Assembly (NCBI RefSeq): GCF_001375595.1
Contig: NZ_CVJQ01000001.1
Coordinates: forward strand, 1,364,001-1,428,000
Reading direction: 5' to 3'
From: Phenylobacterium immobile (ATCC 35973)
GTDB taxonomy: Bacteria > Pseudomonadota > Alphaproteobacteria > Caulobacterales > Caulobacteraceae
DNA length: 64,000 nt
Positions within the stretch are counted from its first letter, which is position 1; every line of letters starts with the position of its first letter. Made by a program: the position numbers and the translations under genes. The notes under the pieces were generated by a model, which was not told where the DNA came from, did no database searches, and saw nothing but the letters and a program-made list of their open reading frames with translations. Positions 9,881 through 18,879 of this stretch are shown in pieces.

Positions 9881-10182
9881 GTTTGCCGGACCTGCCCGCC
9901 TGGCTTTGGGTCATGCTGGGCGCCGAGGCGGCGATTCTTGGCGGCCTGACCTGGCGCTTTGGCCTGCGCGGCCTGGGCTGGGGCGCGCTCGGCGCCTGCG
10001 CCTTCTGGTTCGTCCTGAGCCTTGGCGCATCCTTCCTGGTCAGCCGCCTCGAGGGCGGCCGGCCAGGGAACCTTACGCCTGGCGCGCTCCTGGCGATGGC
10101 CAGGCTTGGCCTGCTGGCCGCGCCCCTTAGCGCGGTCGCTGCGACCGCCGGCCTGATCGTGCGACGCTATCGTCAGCCCTGA
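9877..10182 (+). CDS. Small hypothetical membrane protein
   Basis: A 101-residue protein with three predicted membrane segments: LPAWLWVMLGAEAAILGGL, GALGACAFWFVLSLGASFL and ARLGLLAAPLSAVAATAGL. It ends in a basic tail (IVRRYRQP). The TTG start at 9877 overlaps the folK stop (TTGA), so translation is probably coupled. I do not recognise the family. Its position between folK and rpoZ is the only context. Confidence 0.6.
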   Translation: MSLPDLPAWLWVMLGAEAAILGGLTWRFGLRGLGWGALGACAFWFVLSLGASFLVSRLEGGRPGNLTPGALLAMARLGLLAAPLSAVAATAGLIVRRYRQP

Positions 10183-10254
10183 GCTGTCTGCGGCGTTGCG
10201 AAAGGCGGCGCAAACCTCTATTTTAGCCAGTTCTATCCCCCGCCCGAGGACTCC

Positions 10255-10614
10255 ATGGCTCGCGTCACTGTCGAAGACTGCATCGAAAAGGTCCCCAACC
10301 GCTTCAGCCTGGTGCTGCTGGCGGCCCATCGCGCCCGCGGCATCGCCGGCGGCGCACCGATCCTGCTCGATCGCGACAACGACAAGAACCCGGTCGTGTC
10401 CCTGCGCGAGATCGCAGATGATCTGATCGACGCCGATGAACTGCGTGAAGGCCTGATCGGCACGCTGCAGCGCGTCGACGAGCGCTCCGAAGCCGAGGAA
10501 GAGGCGGAAACCCTGGCCCTGCTGGCCGACCCGACGCACATGCAGATGAGCGAACTTGAGCTGGTTCGCGCCCTGCAGAGCGATCGCGATGGCGGTCAGG
10601 AAGAGCGCTACTGA
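10255..10614 (+). CDS. rpoZ: DNA-directed RNA polymerase omega subunit
   Basis: Omega binds the beta-prime subunit, helps RNA polymerase assembly and forms part of a ppGpp site in proteobacteria. The 119 residues show the conserved start [20 protein letters not shown], the helix LAAHRARGI and the [14 protein letters not shown] motif, then an acidic C-terminal tail typical of alphaproteobacteria. It is followed directly by rsh, the ppGpp synthetase/hydrolase gene, an arrangement common in proteobacteria that places the alarmone enzyme beside part of its target. Confidence 0.96.
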   Translation: MARVTVEDCIEKVPNRFSLVLLAAHRARGIAGGAPILLDRDNDKNPVVSLREIADDLIDADELREGLIGTLQRVDERSEAEEEAETLALLADPTHMQMSELELVRALQSDRDGGQEERY

Positions 10615-10721
10615 GCCTCGACAGCCCAGACGCTGCGACGACTAAGGCGGCGGCCACTACCGCCGCCATTCCGCTGAAGGACGCGCAGGGTTCCACCACC
10701 AGCGCGTCGAAGCGGCCGAAG

Positions 10722-12890
10722 ATGCTTCGGCAATTTGAGCTGATCGAGAAGGTCCGCTCCTACGACCCCACCGCCGACGAGTCGCTGCTTAACCGCGCTT
10801 ACGTCTATGCGATGCGCGCCCACGGGGCGCAGAAGCGCGCCTCGGGCGACCCCTACTTCGCCCACCCGATTGAGGTGGCCGGCATCCTCACCGACTATCG
10901 GATGGACACCGCCAGCGTCGTGACGGCGCTGCTGCACGATGTCATCGAGGATACGCCGACGACGCGCGAGGAGATCGACCAGCTCTTCGGCGAAGAGGTC
11001 GGCGAACTGGTCGAGGGCGTCACCAAGCTATCGAAGCTGGAGCTTTCCTCAGAACACCTGCGTCAGGCTGAGAACCTGCGGAAGTTCATCCTGGCGATCA
11101 GCCGTGATGTGCGGGTGTTGATGGTTAAGCTGGCCGACCGCCTGCACAACATGCGGACGCTGCAGTACATCCCGGCGGTCGCCAAGCGCGAGCGGATCGC
11201 CCGTGAGACGCTCGACATCTATGCGCCGCTGGCGCGATCGATCGGTGTGCACCGGATCTGTTCGGAGCTTGAGGAGCTCGCCTTCGAGCATCTCAATCCC
11301 GTCGCCCGCGACGCCATCGGACGGCGGCTGGAAACGTTGCGCGCCCAGCAGGGCGGGGCGGTCAGTCTTGTCTCTGGCGAAATCGCCACGCGGCTGGAGA
11401 CGGCGGGTATTCCAGCCCGGGTCTATGGCCGCGAAAAGAACCCTTACTCGATCTGGCGAAAGCTGCAGCGCAAGTCGATCGGCTTCTCTCAGCTGTCGGA
11501 CATCTACGCTTTCCGGGTGATCACCGACACCGAGGACGATTGCTACCGTGCGCTCGGCGTCATTCACCGCAGCTGGCCCAGTGTGCCCGAGCGGTTCAAA
11601 GACTTCATCTCTACGCCCAAGCGCAACAACTACCGCTCGCTGCACACGACAGTGGTGGGGCCCAAGGGCATGCGCATCGAGATGCAGATCCGCACCGAGT
11701 CCATGGACCAGGTGGCCGAGGAGGGCGTCGCCGCCCACTGGCGTTACAAGGATAAGTCCTACGGCTTTGACCTGGACCACCAGCGCGCCGCCGGCGGCCG
11801 CGATCCCCTCGTCAATCTGCGTCACCTCGTTCAGGTTCTGGAGCACGGCGGCGACGCTGAGGAGCTGGTCGAGCACGCCAAGCTCGAGATGTTCCTCGAC
11901 CAGACTTTCGTTTTCACGCCGAAGGGCCAGCTGATCAGCCTCCCCAGCGGCGCCATGCCGCTGGACTTCGCCTACGCCCTGCACACCGATGTCGGCGACA
12001 CCTGCATCGGGGCGAAGATCAACGGCGAGCTCAAGCCGCTTCGCACGCCGCTGCAGAACGGCGACGTGGTCGAGGTGATCCGCGCGGCCAAGCCGGTGAC
12101 GCCGCAGGACTGGCGCTCGCTGACCGTGACCGGCCGCGCCCGCTCGGCGATCCGCCGCCATATCCGCCAAAGCGAGCGGGAGGAGTTCATCCGCCTGGGT
12201 CGCGGCAGCGTGGAACAGGCCCTGGCCTCGGCCGGCAAGGATCGCAAGGACGTCAGCCTGCGGCCGGCGCTCGACCGTTTCGCGGCGGCCAGCGAAGACG
12301 ATTTGTTCGAGGCGGTCGGCCGCGGCCGGGTAACGCCGTCCCAGCTGATCGAAGCGATCTTCCCGGGCCTGAAGCCGGCCGAGCGGGAAGCCGCCGCTGC
12401 GCGCCGCCGCATCGAGGACGGCAAGGGCGCCCGGCTCTATGTCCGTGGCGGCGGCCTCACGCCCGGCGTCACGATCCACTTCGCCCATTGCTGTTCGCCG
12501 GTCCCGGGCGACCGGATCGTCGGCATCCTGGAGCCGGAGAGCCGCGGCCTGACCGTCCACACCATCGACTGCGACCGCCTGGCCGAATTCGAAGACAGCG
12601 AAGAACTGTGGCGCGACCTGCATTGGACGCCGGAGGCGGAACGCAACTCCATCGCCCGCGCCCGGTTGACGGCGACGATCCGCAACACGCCAGGTGTCCT
12701 GGGTCAGGTTTGCACCCTTATCGGCGAGGCCGGTGGCAACATCGTCGGCATGCGGATGCATCAGCGTCAGCAGGACTTCTGCGACGTCGAGCTTGATGTC
12801 GATGTCAGCGACGCCCGCCACCTGACTCACATCGCGGCGGCCCTACGCGCAAACCCCAGTGTCGAAACTGTGGATCGCATAAAAAACTAG
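10722..12890 (+). CDS. Bifunctional (p)ppGpp synthetase/hydrolase (SpoT/Rel type)
   Basis: Makes and degrades the alarmone (p)ppGpp. The 722 residues contain, in order: an HD hydrolase domain (His48 in YFAHP, His72-Asp73 in LLHDVIEDTP, DRLHNMRTL); a synthetase domain with NPYSIWRKL, SDIYAFRVI, RNNYRSLHT and EMQIRTESM; a TGS domain (TPKGQLISLPSGA); a helical region; a Cys-rich motif HFAHCCSPVPGD; and a C-terminal ACT domain. The loop RFKDFIS carries the RxKD signature of bifunctional Rel/SpoT enzymes, not the ExDD of synthetase-only RelA. The ATG at 10722 is chosen, though the same frame stays open ~110 bases upstream to the end of rpoZ. Confidence 0.95.
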   Translation: MLRQFELIEKVRSYDPTADESLLNRAYVYAMRAHGAQKRASGDPYFAHPIEVAGILTDYRMDTASVVTALLHDVIEDTPTTREEIDQLFGEEVGELVEGVTKLSKLELSSEHLRQAENLRKFILAISRDVRVLMVKLADRLHNMRTLQYIPAVAKRERIARETLDIYAPLARSIGVHRICSELEELAFEHLNPVARDAIGRRLETLRAQQGGAVSLVSGEIATRLETAGIPARVYGREKNPYSIWRKLQRKSIGFSQLSDIYAFRVITDTEDDCYRALGVIHRSWPSVPERFKDFISTPKRNNYRSLHTTVVGPKGMRIEMQIRTESMDQVAEEGVAAHWRYKDKSYGFDLDHQRAAGGRDPLVNLRHLVQVLEHGGDAEELVEHAKLEMFLDQTFVFTPKGQLISLPSGAMPLDFAYALHTDVGDTCIGAKINGELKPLRTPLQNGDVVEVIRAAKPVTPQDWRSLTVTGRARSAIRRHIRQSEREEFIRLGRGSVEQALASAGKDRKDVSLRPALDRFAAASEDDLFEAVGRGRVTPSQLIEAIFPGLKPAEREAAAARRRIEDGKGARLYVRGGGLTPGVTIHFAHCCSPVPGDRIVGILEPESRGLTVHTIDCDRLAEFEDSEELWRDLHWTPEAERNSIARARLTATIRNTPGVLGQVCTLIGEAGGNIVGMRMHQRQQDFCDVELDVDVSDARHLTHIAAALRANPSVETVDRIKN

Positions 12891-13154
12891 CAAAATTCCG
12901 AGCGTTCGGCGCCTCGATGTTTGGCAAATCCGTCGCGCTACCCGCTAATCCCTGAAATTTCGCCGTGTATTCGCCGGATTTACGCGTGTGCGTCAGTTAC
13001 GTGCGGTTTCTCTAGGCGTCTGTTCTTAGGCTGGTCTATAAAACACACAGCAAGCGGTGCCTGACGAGGAATCTCGCGGTCTGCGCTGGCCGAACGATCA
13101 ATCAAAGCGGGCGCGCTCCTCCACCCCGGCGCAGCCCGAAAGGGAGCAATCACA

Positions 13155-13484
13155 ATGAAGATTCTGGGTCTCTGCGCCGTTGCCGCCCTGCTCGCCGCGC
13201 CTGCCGCCGTGCAAGCCGCCGACCAGACCGTCCACATCGCCGTGCGTCACGGCGACCTCAATCTCTCCAACCCGGCCGACGCGGCCCGCATGATGCAGCG
13301 CCTGGACAAGGCCTCGCTCAGCGCGTGCGGCGCCTCGTCGTTCAGCCTGCGCGAAGTGCGCGAGGCGACCCGTCGCGACGACTGCTATCAAGCGGGCCTG
13401 AACCGCGCCGTGGCCGACCTGAACGCCCCGCTGGTGACCGCGATCCTGCGCGACCACACGAGCCTGCAGGTCGCCTCGCGCTAA
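13155..13484 (+). CDS. UrcA family protein
   Basis: A 109-residue secreted protein: signal peptide MKILGLCAVAALLAAPAA ending QAA, then the UrcA pattern of a beta strand plus VRHGDLNLSNPADAARMMQRL, with cysteines in SACG and DDCYQAGLNRAVADLN that may form a disulfide. The ribosome site is GGGAG before ATG 13155. UrcA proteins are small periplasmic proteins common in Caulobacterales and Sphingomonadales with no established function. The gene stands alone between rsh and pyrE and ends in a strong terminator. The 264-bp gap upstream probably holds its promoter, since rsh ends there. Confidence 0.85.
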   Translation: MKILGLCAVAALLAAPAAVQAADQTVHIAVRHGDLNLSNPADAARMMQRLDKASLSACGASSFSLREVREATRRDDCYQAGLNRAVADLNAPLVTAILRDHTSLQVASR

Positions 13485-13509
13485 GCCATCGACCTTTTCG
13501 AGCTTCTCG

Positions 13510-13540
13510 CCGCCCGCCTGAGCGATCAGGCGGGCGGTTT
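13510..13540 (+). terminator. Rho-independent terminator after UrcA gene
   Basis: A perfect 12-bp stem (CCGCCCGCCTGA at 13510-13521, loop GCGA, right arm 13526-13537) is followed by TTT. It lies 26 bases after the UrcA stop and separates it from pyrE. Confidence 0.8.
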
Positions 13541-13608
13541 GCATTTCGGCGCCTTTTGTTTTCGGGCCGGCTTTCGGCGAGTCGCCGGACGGGTTATCTG
13601 GCGTGCTC

Positions 13609-14193
13609 ATGAACACTGAAGACGTCCTCGAAGAATTCCGCGCGGCGGGCGCTTTGCGCGAAGGCCATTTCATCCTGGCCTCCGGACGCCATTCGCCGAT
13701 GTTCCTGCAGAAGAACCTGGTCTTCCAGTACGCCGACCGCACAGAGCGCCTGTGCAAGGCGCTGGCCGCGAAGATCGAAGCCCAGTTCGGCAAGCCCGAC
13801 GTGATCGTCGCCCCCGCCGTCGGCGCCATCATCCCCGGCTACGAGGTGGCGCGCGCCCTGGGCGTGCCCTCGATCTATGTCGAGCGTGAAGACGGCGAGT
13901 TCCGCCTGCGCCGCGCCTTCAAGATTGCGCCGGGCGCCAAGGTGGTGGTGGTCGAGGACGTGATCACGACGGGCGGCTCGTTCCGCGAGGCGGTGAAGCC
14001 GATCGAGGCCGCCGGCGGCGTCGTGGTCGCCTGCGCCTGCATCGTCGACCGTTCCGGAGGCCGGGCCGAGGTGGGCTGGCCGCTGGTGGCGCTGGCCACC
14101 GTCGATGTGCCGTCCTACGCCGCAGATGAAATTCCACCGGAACTCGCCGCCTTGCCGGCGGAAGAACCCGGCTCCAAGCGGCTGCGCGGATGA
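13609..14193 (+). CDS. pyrE: Orotate phosphoribosyltransferase
   Basis: Converts orotate and PRPP to orotidine 5'-phosphate in pyrimidine synthesis. The 194-residue protein has the PRPP-binding loop [13 protein letters not shown], the orotate-binding start [16 protein letters not shown] and [20 protein letters not shown]. The ATG at 13609 gives the family start [10 protein letters not shown]; an in-frame GTG lies six bases upstream. The stop overlaps the pdxJ start (ATGA). It heads the pyrE-pdxJ-acpS cluster. Confidence 0.95.
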   Translation: MNTEDVLEEFRAAGALREGHFILASGRHSPMFLQKNLVFQYADRTERLCKALAAKIEAQFGKPDVIVAPAVGAIIPGYEVARALGVPSIYVEREDGEFRLRRAFKIAPGAKVVVVEDVITTGGSFREAVKPIEAAGGVVVACACIVDRSGGRAEVGWPLVALATVDVPSYAADEIPPELAALPAEEPGSKRLRG

Positions 14194-14936
14194 GCCGGCT
14201 CCGCCTCGGGGTCAATATCGACCACGTCGCGACCGTCCGTAACGCCCGCGGCGAAAGCTATCCCGACCCGGTGCGCGCCGCCGAGGCCGCCCTGGCCGCC
14301 GGCGCCGACGGGATCACCGCCCATCTGCGCGAGGATCGCCGCCACATCTCCGACGCCGACATCGATGCGTTGGCCGTCATCACTCGGCGTCGCGGCCGGC
14401 CGCTCAACTTCGAGATGGCCGTCACCGACGAGATGGAGAAGATCGCGCTGGCCCACCGGCCGCACGCCGCCTGCCTGGTGCCGGAGCGGCGCGAGGAGGT
14501 GACGACCGAGGGCGGCCTGGACGTCGTGAAGGGCCACAACGTCATCGCCCCCGTGGTCGGACGCCTGGCCGAGGCCGGCATCCGCGTCTCCTGCTTCATC
14601 GACGCCGACGAGGCCCAGGTGCGGGCGTCAAAATCCGCCGGCGCCCAGGTGGTCGAGCTGCATACCGGCGCCTATTGCGAGGCCGTGCGGCACAGTTCGC
14701 CCGAGGCGCCGCGCATCCTGGCCGAGCTGCGGGCGGCCGCCCAGCTGGCTGTCTCGCTGGGCCTCGAGGTCCATGCCGGCCATGGCATCGACTATGAGAC
14801 CGTGAAAGCGGTCGCTGCGATCCCCGAGCTCGCCGAGCTCAACATCGGCCACTTCCTGATCGGCGAGGCGATCTTCATCGGCCTGGGCCCCGCCATTCAG
14901 CGGATGCGCGAACTCATGGATGAAGCGCGCGGATGA
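14190..14936 (+). CDS. pdxJ: Pyridoxine 5'-phosphate synthase
   Basis: PdxJ condenses 1-deoxy-xylulose 5-phosphate with 3-amino-2-oxopropyl phosphate to give pyridoxine phosphate. The 248 residues show [42 protein letters not shown] and the late motif HAGHGIDY, all diagnostic. It overlaps pyrE and acpS by four bases each (ATGA), a coupled operon. pdxJ-acpS adjacency is widespread in proteobacteria. Confidence 0.97.
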   Translation: MSRLRLGVNIDHVATVRNARGESYPDPVRAAEAALAAGADGITAHLREDRRHISDADIDALAVITRRRGRPLNFEMAVTDEMEKIALAHRPHAACLVPERREEVTTEGGLDVVKGHNVIAPVVGRLAEAGIRVSCFIDADEAQVRASKSAGAQVVELHTGAYCEAVRHSSPEAPRILAELRAAAQLAVSLGLEVHAGHGIDYETVKAVAAIPELAELNIGHFLIGEAIFIGLGPAIQRMRELMDEARG

Positions 14937-15331
14937 TCCTCGGCATCGGCTCCGATCTGTCCGATATCCGCCGCGTCCAAGCCAGCCTGGACCGCTTTGG
15001 CGAGCGCTTCACGAACCGCGTCTACACCGATCTCGAACGCGCCCGCTCCGAGCGCAAGACGGACCGCGCCGCCAGCTACGCCAAGCGCTTCGCGGCGAAG
15101 GAGGCCTGCGCCAAGGCGCTGGGCACCGGCATCCGCCACGGCGTCTTCTGGCGCGATATGGGGGTCATCAATCTGCGCTCCGGCCAGCCCACCATGGCGC
15201 TGACGGGCGGCGCGCTGGCCCGGCTTCAACAGCTGACGCCCGAGGGCATGAAGGCGGTCATCCATCTCTCCCTCACCGACGACCACCCCTACGCCCAGGC
15301 CTTCGTGGTCATCGAGGCGGCGCCAGCCTGA
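14933..15331 (+). CDS. acpS: Holo-[acyl-carrier-protein] synthase
   Basis: Transfers 4'-phosphopantetheine from CoA to acyl carrier protein. The 132 residues have the two family motifs: [14 protein letters not shown] with the metal-binding Asp8, and [17 protein letters not shown] conserved FWRDMGVIN follows. It ends the pyrE operon. In related genomes lepB usually follows directly, but here a reverse-strand transporter gene intervenes. Confidence 0.95.
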   Translation: MILGIGSDLSDIRRVQASLDRFGERFTNRVYTDLERARSERKTDRAASYAKRFAAKEACAKALGTGIRHGVFWRDMGVINLRSGQPTMALTGGALARLQQLTPEGMKAVIHLSLTDDHPYAQAFVVIEAAPA

Positions 15332-15476
15332 ACCTTCCCACCAGTGGTCGCCCGCGTGCCTCGGCGATCCATCAACGCCTGATCGTTTGATTGAGCGCGG
15401 AGGCTGTGCGCCATGCTCTTCCAGTCGATGGCGCAACTTCCGCTTTCACCCATAGGTGACACGCGGCTAGCCCGCC

Positions 15477-16376
15477 CTAAGGCGCCGCCAGCTTCCGCCA
15501 GTTCAGCATTGGCCAGAAGGTGTTGAGCGCCAGGCCGCTGATCAGGAGGCCGGCGGCGATGAGCTTCCAGGCGGGCAGGCCTTCGCCCAGCCAGATCGCC
15601 GACGCGCCCATGCCGGCGACGGGGATCAGGAGCGCCAGCGGGCTCACCTGCGCCGCCGGGTGCCGCGCCAGGAGCCAGGCCCAGGCGACGTAGCCGAACA
15701 TGGTGTTGCCGATGGTCTGCCAGGCGACGGCGACCCAGGCGCCGGGGCTGGCGTGGGCGACGGCCTGCGCCACCCTGGCGGGGCCTTCCAGCGTCAGGGC
15801 CAGGAGCCACAGCGCCGGCGCGGCGCAGGCGCTGGACCAGACGATGAAGGCGAAAAGGTTCACGTCGCTCTTCAGGCCGCGCGCGACGGTGTTGCCGCCG
15901 GCCCAGCTGGCCGCAGCGATCAGGACGAGACCGATGCCGAGCGGCGTAACCTCGCCGTTGGTGTGGACGATCAGCCAGATCAGACCGGCTGCGCCCAGCG
16001 CCAGGGCGCCGTACTGGAAGAGCCTCGGTCGCTCGCCGACCAGCCACATGGCCAGACCGATGGTGAAGAAGACCTGGGTCTGCACGACCAGCGAGGCCAG
16101 CCCCGGCGAGATCGAGCCGTTCATCGCGATGAAGAGCAGGCCGAACTGCCCGGCGCCGATCAGCAGGCCATAGGACACCAGTCGCCAGATCGGCGCGGGC
16201 GGCCGCTTGACGAACAGCATCATCGGCAGGGCTGCGAAGGTGAACCGAAGCGCGGCGAAGGTCAGCGGCGGCAGCTCGTTCAGGCCCAGCCGGATGACCA
16301 CGAAGTTCGACCCCCAGACGATGATGACCGCCAGGGCGAGGAGCAGGTGGAGCGGGGGCAGGGCGGGAGCGCGCAT
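15477..16376 (-). CDS. EamA/DMT-family transporter
   Basis: A 299-residue inner-membrane protein with about ten hydrophobic helices in two EamA repeats. The first opens with LLLALAVIIVWGSNFVVIRL and the second with SWAGGNTVARGL. The pattern WGSNFVxIRxGL is typical of drug/metabolite transporters of the RhaT/YdcZ-like group. The substrate cannot be told. It lies convergent to acpS and divergent from lepB, splitting an otherwise co-directional housekeeping cluster. The 145-bp gap on its 3' side shows no clear terminator. Confidence 0.88.
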   Translation of the reverse strand: MRAPALPPLHLLLALAVIIVWGSNFVVIRLGLNELPPLTFAALRFTFAALPMMLFVKRPPAPIWRLVSYGLLIGAGQFGLLFIAMNGSISPGLASLVVQTQVFFTIGLAMWLVGERPRLFQYGALALGAAGLIWLIVHTNGEVTPLGIGLVLIAAASWAGGNTVARGLKSDVNLFAFIVWSSACAAPALWLLALTLEGPARVAQAVAHASPGAWVAVAWQTIGNTMFGYVAWAWLLARHPAAQVSPLALLIPVAGMGASAIWLGEGLPAWKLIAAGLLISGLALNTFWPMLNWRKLAAP

Positions 16377-16476
16377 GTCACCCTCCTAGCATGACTGAAG
16401 CTTCATGGGCCGTAGGCTTGCCGCTGGCCTATGCAGCGCGTAGCTACAGGCCGTTACCCCGCTGCAAGGACAGTTC

Positions 16477-17244
16477 ATGAGCGATCATGCCAAGGCCGGC
16501 CCGTCCGGCGCGCTCGGCGAAATTCTGGAGATCGGCCGCACCGTTCTCTATGCGCTGGCGATCGCGTTGTTCCTGCGGGTCCTGTTCTTCCAGCCCTTCA
16601 CCATTCCGTCCGCCTCGATGGAGCCGAACCTCTATGAGGGCGACTACATCATCGTCTCGAAGTTCTCCTACGGCTATTCGCGCCACTCCGCGCCCTTCAG
16701 CCCGCCGCTCTTCAAGGGCCGGGTGATGGAGAAGCAGCCGCGCCGCGGCGACGTTGTGGTCTTCAAACTGCCCAGCGATGGCCGCACGGACTACATCAAG
16801 CGCGTCATTGGCCTGCCGGGTGATCGCATCCAGATGCAGGGGGGCCTGCTCTACCTCAATGGCGTCCAGATCAAGCGGACCCCCGCCGGCACCGGCGAGA
16901 CCGACACGGGCTATGGGATCCGCGAGGTCGGCCGCTTCCAGGAGACCATGCCGGACGGCCGTACCTACATGACCGACGACTATGGGACAGACGGGGATCT
17001 GGACGACACGCCCGTTTATGTCGTGCCCGAGGGCCACTACTTCATGATGGGCGACAACCGCGATAACTCCCTCGACAGTCGCGTCGCGCCGGAAGCCGGC
17101 GGCGTCGGCTTCGTGCCGGCGGAGAATCTGGTCGGCCGCGCGCAGATCATCCTGCTGTCGTGGTCACCGGGCGCATCGCTGTTCAAGCCCTGGACCTGGA
17201 TTCTGAACGCCCGGCCCAGCCGCTTCGCCGAAGTCCTCAAGTGA
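16477..17244 (+). CDS. lepB: Signal peptidase I
   Basis: Cleaves signal peptides of exported proteins at the inner membrane. The 255-residue protein has one N-terminal membrane anchor (RTVLYALAIALFLRVLFF), the catalytic Ser47 in IPSASMEPNL, the general base Lys108 in DYIKRVIGLPGD and the late box GHYFMMGDNRDNSLDSR. The start ATG follows a short gap from the divergent transporter. It begins the lepB-rnc-era-recO run. Confidence 0.96.
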   Translation: MSDHAKAGPSGALGEILEIGRTVLYALAIALFLRVLFFQPFTIPSASMEPNLYEGDYIIVSKFSYGYSRHSAPFSPPLFKGRVMEKQPRRGDVVVFKLPSDGRTDYIKRVIGLPGDRIQMQGGLLYLNGVQIKRTPAGTGETDTGYGIREVGRFQETMPDGRTYMTDDYGTDGDLDDTPVYVVPEGHYFMMGDNRDNSLDSRVAPEAGGVGFVPAENLVGRAQIILLSWSPGASLFKPWTWILNARPSRFAEVLK

Positions 17245-17251
17245 CGCGCCC

Positions 17252-17950
17252 ATGATCAGTCGGGCCGAAGCGATCGCCGAGCTTGAGCGCCGCATCGGCC
17301 ACGCCTTCGCCGACCGCGACCTCCTCGACCGGGCCCTGACCCACGCCAGCGTGGGCAACGGCTCGGCCAAAATCCGTGACAACGAACGGCTGGAGTTTCT
17401 CGGCGACCGGGTGCTCAATCTGGTGGTCGCCGAAAGCCTGATCCAACAGAAGCCCGACGCGCAGGAAGGCGACCTGTCGCGCGCCATGAGCCAGTTGGTG
17501 AATTACCACGCCTGCGCCGTCGTCGCCCGCGCGGCCGGCGTGCGCGAGGCGCTCCGTTTCGATGCGTCGGCCAGCAAGGTCGGCGCACGTGATAATGATC
17601 GTGTTCTCGGCGACGCCTGTGAGGCGCTGATCGCCGCGCTCTACCTCGACGGCGGGATCGATTCCGCCCGACGTTTCATATTGGAGTTCTGGACCGAGGC
17701 CTTCGCAGGCGTCGACGCGCCGGAACGGAAGGATCCGAAGACCTTGCTGAACGAATGGGCCATGGGCCAGGGTAAGCCCGCCCCGCGCTATCGTGTGCTG
17801 GCCACAGAGGGCGCCGCCCACGCACCCCGCTTCACCGTGGAAGCTCAAGTTGAGGGCTTCGCGCCGTCGACGGCGGCAGCCGGCTCCAAGAAGGAGGCCG
17901 AGAAGCTGGCCGCCGAACGCCTGCTCGCAGCGCACGGAGCCCTCTCGTGA
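17252..17950 (+). CDS. rnc: Ribonuclease III
   Basis: Cuts double-stranded RNA in rRNA processing and mRNA decay. The 232 residues hold the RNase III domain with signature NERLEFLGDRVL (residues 44-55), a second metal site DACEALIAALYLDGG, and a C-terminal dsRNA-binding domain from about residue 155 (DPKTLLNEW, GSKKEAEKLAAERLL). Its stop overlaps the GTG start of era, the classic rnc-era coupling. Confidence 0.96.
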   Translation: MISRAEAIAELERRIGHAFADRDLLDRALTHASVGNGSAKIRDNERLEFLGDRVLNLVVAESLIQQKPDAQEGDLSRAMSQLVNYHACAVVARAAGVREALRFDASASKVGARDNDRVLGDACEALIAALYLDGGIDSARRFILEFWTEAFAGVDAPERKDPKTLLNEWAMGQGKPAPRYRVLATEGAAHAPRFTVEAQVEGFAPSTAAAGSKKEAEKLAAERLLAAHGALS

Positions 17951-18879
17951 GCCGTGCCGGATTTGTCGCCATCATCGGCGCGCCCAACGCGGGCAAGTCG
18001 ACGCTGACCAACCGCCTGGTGGGCGCCAAGGTCTCAATCGTCACCCAGAAGGTGCAGACCACGCGCTTCCCGGTGCGCGGGGTCGCCATCCATGACGACG
18101 CCCAGATGGTGCTGGTCGACACGCCCGGCATCTTCGCGCCGCGCCGCCGGCTGGACCGGGCCATGGTGCGCGCCGCCTGGGGCGGGGCCGAGGACGCCGA
18201 CGCCGTGGTGCATCTGGTCGACGCCCAGGCCGCGTTGGCCGTGCTCGAGCCTGGCGCCAAGTCCGCCGACAAGCGCGCCGCCGTCGATGTCGAATCCATC
18301 GTCGAGGGGCTGAAGGCGTCCGGCCGGCAGGTCATCCTGGCGCTGAACAAGATTGACACCATGCGCCGCGACACCCTGCTGGGCATCTCGAAGGCATTGT
18401 TCGACACCGGCGTCTATGCCGAGGCCTTCATGATCTCAGCGGCGGACGGTTCCGGCGTCGATGACCTCAAGGCCCGCCTCGCCGACCTGATGAAGGAAGG
18501 CCCCTGGTTCTATCCCGAGGATCAGACCGCGGACCTGCCGGCCCGCTTGTTGGCGGCCGAGATCACCCGCGAGAAGCTCTACCTGCGCGTCCACGAGGAG
18601 CTGCCCTATGCCGCGGCCGTCGAGACCACGGCTTTCGAGGAGCGCAAGGATGGCTCGGCCCGCATCGAGCAGACCATCTATGTCGAGCGCGACAGCCAGC
18701 GGCCGATCATCCTCGGCAAGAACGGCCAGACCCTGAAGTGGATCGGCCAGAAGGCGCGCGAGGAGTTGGCCGTCCTGCTGGACCGGCCGGTGCACCTGTT
18801 CCTGCATGTGACGGTCGACGAGAAGTGGGCCGACAAACGGGAATTCTACGGACCCCTGGGGCTTGACTATGAAGCTTAG
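17947..18879 (+). CDS. era: GTPase Era
   Basis: Essential GTPase that binds 16S rRNA during 30S assembly. The 310 residues show G1 GAPNAGKST, G2 VQTTR, G3 DTPG, G4 NKID, an SAADGSGVDDL G5 region, and a C-terminal KH domain (IILGKNGQTLKWIGQKAREEL). The GTG start at 17947 overlaps rnc. Its 3' end overlaps the following NTF2-like gene by 11 bases. Confidence 0.96.
   Translation: MSRAGFVAIIGAPNAGKSTLTNRLVGAKVSIVTQKVQTTRFPVRGVAIHDDAQMVLVDTPGIFAPRRRLDRAMVRAAWGGAEDADAVVHLVDAQAALAVLEPGAKSADKRAAVDVESIVEGLKASGRQVILALNKIDTMRRDTLLGISKALFDTGVYAEAFMISAADGSGVDDLKARLADLMKEGPWFYPEDQTADLPARLLAAEITREKLYLRVHEELPYAAAVETTAFEERKDGSARIEQTIYVERDSQRPIILGKNGQTLKWIGQKAREELAVLLDRPVHLFLHVTVDEKWADKREFYGPLGLDYEA

Noticed and set aside
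11049..12830. 593-codon frame on the minus strand opposite rsh
   Set aside because: Antisense shadow of a clearly conserved alarmone enzyme.
12891..13154. A tRNA or small RNA gene in the rsh-UrcA gap
   Set aside because: No cloverleaf or strong hairpin found by eye; only a weak CCGA/TCGG stem.
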